A program made the translations under genes and the position numbers. A stretch of 9,983 nt of DNA from Pseudomonadota bacterium (GTDB lineage Bacteria > Pseudomonadota > Alphaproteobacteria > Rhizobiales > Xanthobacteraceae): the NCBI GenBank assembly GCA_023430245.1, contig JAEZBA010000578.1, positions 1-9,983 of the forward strand, written 5' to 3'. Below, piece by piece: positions 1 to 6,102 of the stretch. The stretch's first letter is position 1, and each line of letters begins with the position of its first letter. The notes under the pieces are model-generated. The model did no database searches. It worked only from the letters and a program-made list of their open reading frames with translations, and had not been told where the DNA came from.

Positions 1-680
1 GTGTAGTTGGACGGAAATCCGCGCGGGGGCAATTCAACCGCGGTGATCAGTTCATCCGGCGCGAGGTTTGTCTCGTGCTGCGGTGTGTCGCCGGGCAGTC
101 GATGAAAATCGAGCAGCGCGATCTCGCGTTCGCCGCGCGGTCCGGTGACGTGGATCTTCGCCTCAAGGGCTGCCAGCGTCACGCACATGTCCGATGGATG
201 TACCGCGATGCAGGCCTCGCTGGTGCCCAGAATCGCATTCATCCGATTGAGGCCGTCCCTGGCCGAACAGCCGGAGCCCGGTTCGCGTTTGTTGCAGGCC
301 GTGGCGACGTCGTAGAAATAGGCGCAGCGCGTACGTTGTAGGAGATTGCCGCCAGTCGAGGCCATGTTGCGGAGTTGCTGCGATGCGCCGGCCTGGATTG
401 CGCTCGCGACGATCGGATAGCGGCTCTCGACCACCGGGTGATAGGAGAGATCGGAATTGCGCACCAGCGCGCCGATGCGTATGCCACCGCTTGCGGTCTC
501 TTCGACCTTGTCGAGCGGCAACCGCGTGACGTCGATCAGCTTCGTCGGCGTCTCGACATACATCTTCATCAGGTCGACGAGGTTGGTCCCGCCGGCGACG
601 AATTTGGCGCCTTTGCTTGCGGCCATCTGCTGCACCGCATCGGCGACATTGCTCGCACGAGCATATTCGAACCCGATCAT
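1..680 (-). CDS. paoB: FAD-binding subunit of a PaoABC-like molybdenum aldehyde oxidoreductase (partial, C-terminus off the left edge)
   Basis: This is the middle electron-transfer subunit of a xanthine-oxidase-family periplasmic aldehyde dehydrogenase. It would carry electrons between the [2Fe-2S] subunit and an external acceptor through FAD. The first 226 residues are in the window; the E. coli relative PaoB is about 318 long. Seen: the FAD-binding stretch F27-VAGGTNLVDLMK near residues 27-39, the second FAD loop STGGNLLQRTRC around 108-119, GTSEACIAVHPSDM at 152-165, and a four-cysteine pattern C119/C129/C138/C157. Family knowledge: these cysteines form an extra [4Fe-4S] cluster in the PaoB branch, and ordinary CoxM-type FAD subunits lack them. 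The ATG at 678-680 overlaps the stop of the preceding subunit gene as ATGA, which indicates translational coupling. The molybdopterin subunit is expected just past base 1. PaoB-type identity is well supported; the aldehyde substrate is not known. Confidence 0.9.
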   Translation of the reverse strand, partial: MIGFEYARASNVADAVQQMAASKGAKFVAGGTNLVDLMKMYVETPTKLIDVTRLPLDKVEETASGGIRIGALVRNSDLSYHPVVESRYPIVASAIQAGASQQLRNMASTGGNLLQRTRCAYFYDVATACNKREPGSGCSARDGLNRMNAILGTSEACIAVHPSDMCVTLAALEAKIHVTGPRGEREIALLDFHRLPGDTPQHETNLAPDELITAVELPPRGFPSNY

Positions 681-1285
681 GACTGCCCCATCGCCTGCTG
701 GATCGCCGCAACAATGTTCGGATAAGCGCCGCAGCGGCAGATATTGCCGCTCATCAATTCGCGGATCTGGTCGGGTGTCTTCGCCTTGCCTTCGGCGATC
801 AGGCCCGCGGCCGAACAGATCTGGCCGGGTGTGCAATAGCCGCACTGGAACGCATCGTGATCGATGAAGGCCTGTTGCAGCGGATGCAGCTTTCCGTCCG
901 TCGCCAGGCCTTCGATCGTGGTGATGCTCGCGCCGTCCTGCATGACCGCCAATGTCAGGCACGAGACCACGCGCCGGCCGTCGATCAGGACGGTGCAAGC
1001 GCCGCACTGGCCCTGGTCGCAGCCCTTCTTCGACCCGGTCAGATCGATCTCATTGCGAAGCACATCTAGCAATGTTGCCCGCGGGTCGAGATTGAGCGCG
1101 TGCGGCTTGCCGTTCACGGCGAAGTTCACCGAAACGCTGGACGGCGCAGCTCGCTGGGCTTCGGATTGAGCCACGCTTTCGGAGGGCAGGGTGATGACAA
1201 GCGGTATCATCGCCCCCGAGGCGACAATGTCGCGGCGGGTCGGATGTTGGGTGCGAGCCGTCGCCCGCGATGTGCTTTGTGACAT
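677..1285 (-). CDS. paoA: Tat-exported [2Fe-2S] subunit of a PaoABC-like aldehyde oxidoreductase
   Basis: This is the small iron-sulfur subunit (202 aa) that passes electrons from the molybdenum cofactor subunit to FAD. The N-terminus has a twin-arginine export signal: TRRDIVASGA at about residues 15-24, a hydrophobic stretch, then SVAQS as the likely cleavage area. A plant-type ferredoxin domain follows with C89, C94, C97 and C109 (GCDQGQCGACTV...SC). A helical [2Fe-2S] domain has C148/C151 (CGYCTPGQ) and C183/C185 (CRCG). The frame is open further upstream (to 1369), but the ATG at 1285 is chosen because GGAG lies 8 bases before it and the Tat signal then starts correctly. The stop overlaps the start of the FAD subunit. 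It is the first gene of the operon, with regulatory sequence upstream at 1286-1480. Tat export fits PaoA-type periplasmic enzymes and contrasts with cytoplasmic XdhA/CoxS. Confidence 0.92.
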   Translation of the reverse strand: MSQSTSRATARTQHPTRRDIVASGAMIPLVITLPSESVAQSEAQRAAPSSVSVNFAVNGKPHALNLDPRATLLDVLRNEIDLTGSKKGCDQGQCGACTVLIDGRRVVSCLTLAVMQDGASITTIEGLATDGKLHPLQQAFIDHDAFQCGYCTPGQICSAAGLIAEGKAKTPDQIRELMSGNICRCGAYPNIVAAIQQAMGQS

Positions 1286-1542
1286 GCGAAAGACTCCAGG
1301 CAAGCATTGCCAGATGCGGTACGCGGGAGCAGTGGAGTTCGGCTCTCCGGAGATTCCCGGCGCGCACAATCAATAACTATCGGACTAGAATAGTTTCAAA
1401 GACAAAAGACGAAACGCTGTTATTTGTGCGAATGTTTCTGCATTGCTGCAAAATATTTCTGGGTTGCCGCAAAAAAATTAGGCAGGCGGTCTGCTCTCGC
1501 AGAATGGCGACGTTTAGGATGAAACGTGCGACGACTTGCGGC
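1286..1542 (-). promoter_or_regulatory. Upstream region of the paoAB-like operon and 3' flank of the cyclase gene
   Basis: This 257-bp non-coding stretch is clearly more AT-rich in 1370-1480 than its neighbours, as expected for a promoter reading toward paoA on the minus strand. Seen: tandem palindromes at 1432-1474 (listed separately); GTTTC/GAAAC arms at 1393-1397 and 1411-1415 with two AAAGAC copies between them; and a perfect 6-bp inverted repeat ACGTTT/AAACGT at 1510-1515 and 1522-1527, 15 bases past the cyclase stop. On the minus strand a weak 4-bp hairpin (1482-1494) is followed by seven T (1471-1477) and may help end cyclase transcription. A TTGAAA at 1394-1399 (minus) could be a -35 element, but I see no good -10 partner. 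Assignment as promoter region is inference. Confidence 0.5.
1432..1474. repeat. Two tandem 22-bp repeats (21-bp period) each containing a TTGC-N-GCAA palindrome
   Basis: The units begin at 1432 and 1453 and match at 18 of 22 positions: AT(G/A)TTTCTG(CA/GG)TTGC(T/C)GCAAAA. Each holds a 9-bp dyad, TTGCTGCAA at 1443-1451 and TTGCCGCAA at 1464-1472. Their centres are 21 bp apart, two helical turns, so dimers bound at both would sit on the same DNA face. A degenerate third copy (TTGTGCGAA) lies at 1424-1432. The repeats sit about 160-190 bp upstream of paoA. They are most likely operators for a local regulator; which one cannot be told from the window. Confidence 0.55.
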
Positions 1543-3294
1543 TTACAGCACCGGCTCCGGCACGTCTTTCAACGCATAGAACGCAATCGACCCGGTACGT
1601 CCCTTGACCGTTGCATGATACAGGTCATGGCCATCGAGCTTGAGCCCGGCCGCCTGTGCCGCCGCCTGCGACAGGATCACCGGACAATCGTAATCCTTGG
1701 TCAGGCCCTCTAGGCGCGCGGTAGTGTTCACGGTGTCGCCGATCGCGGTGATGATCTGCGAGCGCGGCGGCCCCATCGCGCCGACGATCGCTTCGCCGAA
1801 ATGAATACCGACGCCGATCTTCAGCGGCTCCTTCAGGTCGGCCTTGAGCCGGAGGTTGACCTGGTCGAGGCGCATCAGCACCTCGCGGGCGCCGCGCAAC
1901 GCCTGCACGGCGCTGGCCTTGGGCTCCGGCGCATCGAGTCCATAGATCGCCATCAGCCCGTCGCCGGTGAAATTCGAATAATGGCCGCCGGTCGCCGCCA
2001 GCGCCTTGCTCATCTCGTCGAAAAACTGGTTGAGGATGAACAGGACGTCGTAGGGCATCCTGGCTTCGCCGAGTGTGGTCGAGCCGCGCAGGTCGATGAA
2101 CATCACGGTGAGCTGACGCTCGCTGCCTTCGGCTCCGGCACGGATCAGACCATAGGTTGCTGTGGCATCCGCTGTCAGCAGCGGCAGCACCGATATGTCG
2201 CAGGTCGGCCGCAACTGACAGGCAAGCCGGACGCCCTCGTTCGCGCCGATCCGCGACAAGGCCGTGGCCTCGAGGCCCTGCGGTTCAGGCAATCCGTCCT
2301 GCCCGTTGGTCACGCGAATGCGGCAGGTGGTGCAGCGGGCGCGGCCGCCACAGACCGACGCATGCGCGATGCCGTTCGCGCGCAGGGTTTCGAGCACGGT
2401 CGCACCCGGCAGGATTCTCATGGTGCGGCCGACGGCATGGGTGAGCCGTGGCGCCCGGTACATGCGGTGTATGAGCCCGCGCGCCGTGCGTGCAATGAAC
2501 GGCAGCAGCACAAGGCCGGCATAGACAGCGAAGGTGATGTAGATGGCCTGCCACGTCCTGGCGATCGCGTCCGGCGAGTAATTGGCGTCCCGAATAATTT
2601 CGGGGACGAAATCCGGATCCTGCGCATCCCGCAGGATCTGGTTTCCGCCGGAGATATATCCGGCAATCGACAGCGTCGGGATCAGGATCGCAAAGGTTGC
2701 GAGCACCGGAAACCAAGCAGCATACCAGCGTTTCGGCCGCAGCCAGAAATGCAGGCCGATACAGGCGTGGATCCACACGGTCAGGATCGCGGCGATGTGC
2801 AGATAGACGAACCAGGGCGCGCCGAACAGCACCGGCCGGCCGAGCCAATGCGAGGCCAGAACCGAGGAATAGCTGTTGTCGGTGCCGTAGAAGTCGTCGG
2901 CGACCTTTGTCCCGACGACATGGATGATGATCAGCAGCGGAATCGCGAGCCCGAGCGCGATCTGCGCGACCTCCCAGGCGGGCATCCGCAGATAGCGGCG
3001 GATATAGATCGACCACAGCGCGTTCAGGACATGCACGGCCAAAGCGGCCGCGAGCAAGGCGGTGCCGGCGTCCGACAGCCAGAATTTCATCAGCAGGTCG
3101 AAGGCTTTTTCGGCCACCGGTATGGAAATGATCAGGAAGATATGACTGACGAAATGGCACAGCACGAACGCGAGCAGCACGAGCCCGCTGACAAGTCTGG
3201 CATAGGCGCGGACAAGCCGCGCGGTGCCCGCCATCCGCTCGATGCGGGCGGGCTTCGACGGCACGTCAAGAGCGGCTGGTGCGGAGGCAGACAT
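1543..3294 (-). CDS. cyaC: CyaC-type redox-regulated membrane adenylate/guanylate cyclase (heme membrane anchor, [2Fe-2S] ferredoxin, class III cyclase)
   Basis: This 583-aa inner-membrane cyclase would make cAMP (possibly cGMP) in the cytoplasm. Domains in order: six predicted helices at about 35-57, 75-98, 107-127, 161-183, 192-213 and 248-268; a [2Fe-2S] ferredoxin domain at about 288-370 with C315-X5-C321-X2-C324 and C359; and a class III cyclase domain at about 393-560. In the cyclase, D401 (FIDLRGST) and D445 (FTGDG) are the metal aspartates, and N523 and R527 (GDTVNTTARLE) the transition-state residues. Helix histidines H47, H51, H88, H125, H166 and H176 suit heme b ligation. Family knowledge: Sinorhizobium meliloti CyaC has a tetra-histidine diheme-b anchor related to succinate:quinone reductase anchors and responds to the quinone pool. 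The lysine expected to read adenine is N441 and the partner position is T516, so substrate choice is uncertain. It starts 47 bp after the CheZ-like gene, with no terminator seen between. The Shine-Dalgarno before 3294 is weak; M21 is an alternative start. Confidence 0.88.
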   Translation of the reverse strand: MSASAPAALDVPSKPARIERMAGTARLVRAYARLVSGLVLLAFVLCHFVSHIFLIISIPVAEKAFDLLMKFWLSDAGTALLAAALAVHVLNALWSIYIRRYLRMPAWEVAQIALGLAIPLLIIIHVVGTKVADDFYGTDNSYSSVLASHWLGRPVLFGAPWFVYLHIAAILTVWIHACIGLHFWLRPKRWYAAWFPVLATFAILIPTLSIAGYISGGNQILRDAQDPDFVPEIIRDANYSPDAIARTWQAIYITFAVYAGLVLLPFIARTARGLIHRMYRAPRLTHAVGRTMRILPGATVLETLRANGIAHASVCGGRARCTTCRIRVTNGQDGLPEPQGLEATALSRIGANEGVRLACQLRPTCDISVLPLLTADATATYGLIRAGAEGSERQLTVMFIDLRGSTTLGEARMPYDVLFILNQFFDEMSKALAATGGHYSNFTGDGLMAIYGLDAPEPKASAVQALRGAREVLMRLDQVNLRLKADLKEPLKIGVGIHFGEAIVGAMGPPRSQIITAIGDTVNTTARLEGLTKDYDCPVILSQAAAQAAGLKLDGHDLYHATVKGRTGSIAFYALKDVPEPVL

Positions 3295-3341
3295 GGCTTG
3301 GAACCGAACTCTACCACGGGAGGCCGGTCTTATATCACCAC

Positions 3342-4055
3342 TTAATGAAACAGCTTGTCGATCTCGGCCTGGGTCGAGTGACCGCTGTCGCCGTTGAGCT
3401 TCGGACCGTTGAGCAGGCCGGGTTGGCTGGCGGTCGATTGGGCGGCATCCACATTGAAGCGCTCGATCACGCTCCAGATTTCCATCATCCGTGCCAGATG
3501 CTCCTCGACCAGTTTCAGCATGCCCGCGACCTTGGCGATCCGCTGGCCGGTCAGATCGTGGAAATTGCAGGCTTCGAAGATCGCGGTGACCCGCTCCTGA
3601 ATGTCCTGCGCCAATCCCTGTTCGTGGCCGCCCTTCAGCAGGCTTGCGAGGGCCTGCGCGGTCTGGTCGATCTCCTCGGCGGCTTTCAGGATGCGCTCGG
3701 TCGCTCCGGTGGTGTCGGTGAACACCGCCTCGAGCTCCCCGGCTACGCGGGCAACGCCTGCGGAATCGAATCCCTGATCCTGCAGCGAGCCGATCTCGGC
3801 GCGGGTCTCCTTGATGGCGTTGCCGATCACATCAAGCTCGATCCTGAGCTTGCGCATGTCCTGTGACGGTTCGAGGGGCGCCGGAAGCTGTTCGCCGCGA
3901 TCCGGTCGGTGCTCCTCCATCAGCGCGCGCATGGCGCGCAGTTCGGCGATCACGTCGGCGGGGTGTTCGGCATCGTGAGACGCGTCCGTGCCTTGCGGGT
4001 CGAACCTCGCTCGCATCGTCTCTTCGATCCGGAAAATCTTGCGCTGAACCGGCAT
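3342..4055 (-). CDS. cheZ: CheZ-like chemotaxis protein (CheY-P phosphatase)
   Basis: This 237-aa cytoplasmic protein is predicted to dephosphorylate CheY-P and so reset the flagellar switch. The core is a long helical hairpin (about 66-200). It carries the CheZ signature NFHDLTGQRIAKV at 164-176; D167 and Q171 correspond to the catalytic Asp and Gln of the enterobacterial DLTGQ motif. After a Gly/Ser/Asn-rich linker (about 203-227) the protein ends in QAEIDKLFH, an amphipathic peptide in the position where CheZ binds CheY-P. That ending resembles the N-terminal CheY-binding peptide of FliM. E. coli CheZ is 214 aa, so the length fits. The ATG at 4055 has a strong AGGGGG Shine-Dalgarno 5 bases upstream. 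It is the first gene of a probable two-gene unit with the cyclase. The phosphatase role is inferred from the motif; the target CheY is outside the window. Confidence 0.85.
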   Translation of the reverse strand: MPVQRKIFRIEETMRARFDPQGTDASHDAEHPADVIAELRAMRALMEEHRPDRGEQLPAPLEPSQDMRKLRIELDVIGNAIKETRAEIGSLQDQGFDSAGVARVAGELEAVFTDTTGATERILKAAEEIDQTAQALASLLKGGHEQGLAQDIQERVTAIFEACNFHDLTGQRIAKVAGMLKLVEEHLARMMEIWSVIERFNVDAAQSTASQPGLLNGPKLNGDSGHSTQAEIDKLFH

Positions 4056-4314
4056 GTTGACCCCCTGTGGTAGTCGTAGCGGGCCCGGCTTAATGCGCGG
4101 TTCATGCAGCCGTGAAGCGAAGCGTTAACCACGCCGCTTCACCCAAAATAAACGCTAATCGCAGGTAAAGGCCGCCCGATCGTGGTTAGCGATGCGTTGC
4201 CGCGCGGCTGTTTACCATTCGCATCGATTTTTACCGTGTAGTCGCTCGCATGAGCGGTGCCGCTGTTTTGGCGCCGATGTCGAAGCCGATATCGAACAAG
4301 TGCGAGTAGCGTCG
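4056..4314. promoter_or_regulatory. Divergent control region between cheZ-like gene and L,D-transpeptidase gene
   Basis: This 259-bp non-coding stretch must hold the promoters for both divergent genes. Seen: a perfect 8-bp inverted repeat GTGAAGCG (4112-4119) / CGCTTCAC (4135-4142) with a 15-base spacer. The spacer contains CGTTAACCACG (4123-4133), which is itself repeated in inverted form with one mismatch at 4181-4191. TTTACC occurs at 4209 and 4228, 19 bp apart. TTAACC resembles a CtrA half-site, but the TTAA-N7-TTAA pair is not present, so CtrA control is only a possibility. I cannot place -35/-10 boxes with confidence. Confidence 0.5.
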
Positions 4315-5064
4315 ATGAAGCGTTCTGGTCTTTTGCTTGCCGCAGTCGTGACCGGTGTTGCCGGTGCTGCGCTCACCTCCATGCCGGTCCATGCGCAAGG
4401 TCAGCCGAATATGGGCGGCGGGTTTATCGAGTTTCTGTTCAGCGGTGGACAATCCGGCGCGCAGCAGCGTTACCGCGAACAGCCGGCGTTTTCCGGTGCG
4501 CCGCTACAGTCCGACGGACAGCGCTCGCCCGGGTACTATCAGCCCGGCATGTATCAGGACCCAAACGGCACCCCGCCGCTGGTCTATCGCGGTCCCGATC
4601 AGGGAGGCTCACGCGCCTTCGATCCGCGTTTCGCCAAACAGGTGGTGCCGTATTCCGGCAAGGAAAAGCCCGGCACCATCGTGGTCGATACGCCGCAGCG
4701 CTTCCTTTATCTCGTGCAGGATAACGGCACAGCACTGCGCTACGGCATCGGCGTCGGACGTCCGGGGTTCACCTGGGCCGGCGTGAAATCGGTCACCCGC
4801 AAGGCGGAATGGCCGGACTGGGTGCCGCCGAAGGAAATGCTCGCCCGCCGGCCGGAACTGCCGCGCTATATGGCGGGTGGCCCGGACAATCCGCTGGGTG
4901 CGCGCGCGCTGTATCTTGGCTCCTCGCTCTACCGCATTCACGGCTCCAACGAGCCCTGGACGATCGGCCAGGCGGTGTCGTCGGGTTGTATTCGCATGCG
5001 CAACGAGGATGTCACCGATCTCTACGAGCGCGTGAAAGTCGGGACACGGGTTGTGGTGATCTGA
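4315..5064 (+). CDS. Secreted L,D-transpeptidase (YkuD/ErfK family)
   Basis: This 249-aa periplasmic enzyme is expected to form 3-3 crosslinks in peptidoglycan, or to attach proteins to it, using a catalytic cysteine. A Sec signal peptide (KR, hydrophobic core 5-22) ends at V25-H-A27, followed by Q28. A Gln/Gly/Pro-rich, probably disordered region covers about 28-115. The YkuD domain covers about 118-249: it opens with KPGTIVVDTPQRFLYLV and ends with the active-site motif H209-GSNEP...SSGC225-IR227-MRNED. The nucleophile is C225, with H209 and R227 in support. The frame is open back to 4192, but the ATG at 4315 is chosen because it starts exactly at the signal peptide; the preceding Shine-Dalgarno (GAG) is weak. 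It stands alone as a transcription unit and is followed by the hairpin at 5150-5179. The exact in vivo reaction among L,D-transpeptidases is not determined by sequence. Confidence 0.92.
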   Translation: MKRSGLLLAAVVTGVAGAALTSMPVHAQGQPNMGGGFIEFLFSGGQSGAQQRYREQPAFSGAPLQSDGQRSPGYYQPGMYQDPNGTPPLVYRGPDQGGSRAFDPRFAKQVVPYSGKEKPGTIVVDTPQRFLYLVQDNGTALRYGIGVGRPGFTWAGVKSVTRKAEWPDWVPPKEMLARRPELPRYMAGGPDNPLGARALYLGSSLYRIHGSNEPWTIGQAVSSGCIRMRNEDVTDLYERVKVGTRVVVI

Positions 5065-5149
5065 TCGCAAATGCGGCGATCAGCGGGCCGCGCATTCGTG
5101 TTGTTGAAGGTCCCCAGCCTTCCGCAGGCGATGGCCGGCCCGTCAATCA

Positions 5150-5179
5150 AAAAGGTCCGCTCGCGAGAGCGGACCTTTT
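5150..5179. terminator. Bidirectional Rho-independent terminator
   Basis: A perfect 13-bp stem (AAAAGGTCCGCTC at 5150-5162 pairing with 5167-5179) closes a GCGA tetraloop. It has an A-run on the left and TTTT on the right, so it works in both directions. It lies 85 bp after the L,D-transpeptidase stop and 49 bp past the end of the convergent DUF2076 gene, so it should end both transcripts. Confidence 0.9.
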
Positions 5180-5228
5180 CTATCTTTAGCGATGTCGTGC
5201 CACCGCCAGTCGGTGACGGCGTCTCCGC

Positions 5229-6032
5229 TCAGCTGAAATCAGTATCGAAGTCGAGATCGAAGTCCTCGTCTTCCGGCATCATGACGCCATCGTCGGCCGG
5301 GTCATGCGCGTGGTCGTAAAGGCCGGTACGGTCGCTGGCTCCCTCCGACCGCCCGACACTGTCAAGGCCGGCCTGTTGCGCGAGAGAGCCATCGCCCGCG
5401 GCTGCGTCGCCCCAAGGATTGGCTGAAGCCGTGTCCTTGCCGGCGACGTCACCAAGTCCCTGCGCCTTGGCCTGATCGCCGCCGAACGCGCCCTTGAGTG
5501 AATTCATCAGTAATGAGCCACCGATCACGCCGGCCGCCGCGGCTGCTGCCGTTCCGAGGAACGAACCGCCGGCACCACCACGCGCCGGTTCGGAGGCCTG
5601 CTGCGCCGGCCCGCCGCGATAGCCGCCTTGATAGCCACCCTGAGCCTGGTAGGCGTCGTCGGAGCGCTGGAAGCCGGGCGGCACACCCATTGGGCGGGCT
5701 CCTGGACGATCTCCGGGGCGAAGACCGCCGACCGGCGGGACGGAAGAGCGGGTGTTGCCGCCACCGAAGACCGCGTCGCGCATTGAATCGAGAAAACCTC
5801 CGCTTTCCTGCGGCGGCGCCTCCGCGGATTCCAGTTCGGCAATGCGTTCGTTGGCCTGACGCAGCGCCTCCTCCTGCAGAAGCACCGTCTGCACCAGCGC
5901 ATAGGTCGCGTTCGGCGCCCTGCGCAGGCCGGCGCGGATCGCCTCTTCGGCATCGGGCTCGCGCGGGTTGCGCTCGAGCGTCGCAAGCCGTTCGAACAGA
6001 TCATCGACCAGTCTGCGTTCCTGCGGTGTCAT
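5229..6032 (-). CDS. DUF2076 domain-containing protein
   Basis: This 267-aa protein belongs to the DUF2076 family (COG3416), whose function is unknown. The N-terminus (1-70) begins MTPQERRLVDDLFERL and is charged and helical, with coiled-coil character to about 69. The middle (75-155) is low-complexity Gly/Pro/Gln/Arg, including YQGGYRGG repeats. A short hydrophobic Gly/Ala stretch (157-180, GTAAAAAAGVIGGSLLMNSL) could be a glycine-zipper membrane contact. The tail is acidic and ends in alternating Asp/Phe (EDEDFDLDFDTDF). No signal peptide is visible. The ATG at 6032 is set by an excellent GGAGGAGG Shine-Dalgarno 5 bases upstream; the frame is open further back without such support. It follows the deacetylase gene by 70 bp on the same strand and may share its transcript or have its own promoter; it ends at the shared terminator. 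Database labels such as periplasmic ligand-binding sensor for this family are not supported by anything seen here. Confidence 0.85.
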   Translation of the reverse strand: MTPQERRLVDDLFERLATLERNPREPDAEEAIRAGLRRAPNATYALVQTVLLQEEALRQANERIAELESAEAPPQESGGFLDSMRDAVFGGGNTRSSVPPVGGLRPGDRPGARPMGVPPGFQRSDDAYQAQGGYQGGYRGGPAQQASEPARGGAGGSFLGTAAAAAAGVIGGSLLMNSLKGAFGGDQAKAQGLGDVAGKDTASANPWGDAAAGDGSLAQQAGLDSVGRSEGASDRTGLYDHAHDPADDGVMMPEDEDFDLDFDTDFS

Positions 6033-6102
6033 ACGTTCCTCCTCCGAACCCGCGTCTGCGGACGCGCAGGATGTAGGAACGCGAATGGTGCTGCGGGAGA
6101 GG

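Noticed and set aside
1286..1369. N-terminal extension of the [2Fe-2S] subunit to an ATG at 1369
   Set aside because: It would bury the Tat signal 28 residues inside the protein and has no Shine-Dalgarno; the ATG at 1285 has both.
1801..3345. 514-codon plus-strand open frame opposite the cyclase gene
   Set aside because: Its product is rich in Arg/His/Gln/Asp with no domain signature. The opposite strand encodes a full set of membrane, ferredoxin and cyclase motifs. It is a high-GC codon shadow.
4192..4314. 41-residue upstream extension of the L,D-transpeptidase
   Set aside because: It is Cys/Arg-rich and would mask the signal peptide that begins exactly at the ATG at 4315. The region is better read as leader and promoter.
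5201..5215. CACCG/CGGTG hairpin near the end of DUF2076 as a second terminator
   Set aside because: It has only 5 bp and no T-run, and the 13-bp hairpin at 5150-5179 already explains termination.
6051..6066. 6-bp hairpin between deacetylase and DUF2076 genes as a terminator
   Set aside because: CGCGTC/GACGCG with a 4-base loop has no T-run on either strand. It may be chance in GC-rich DNA.
5498..6076. 192-codon plus-strand frame opposite the DUF2076 gene
   Set aside because: Arg/Pro/Ala-rich shadow. The minus-strand gene has an ideal Shine-Dalgarno and a family-like N-terminus.
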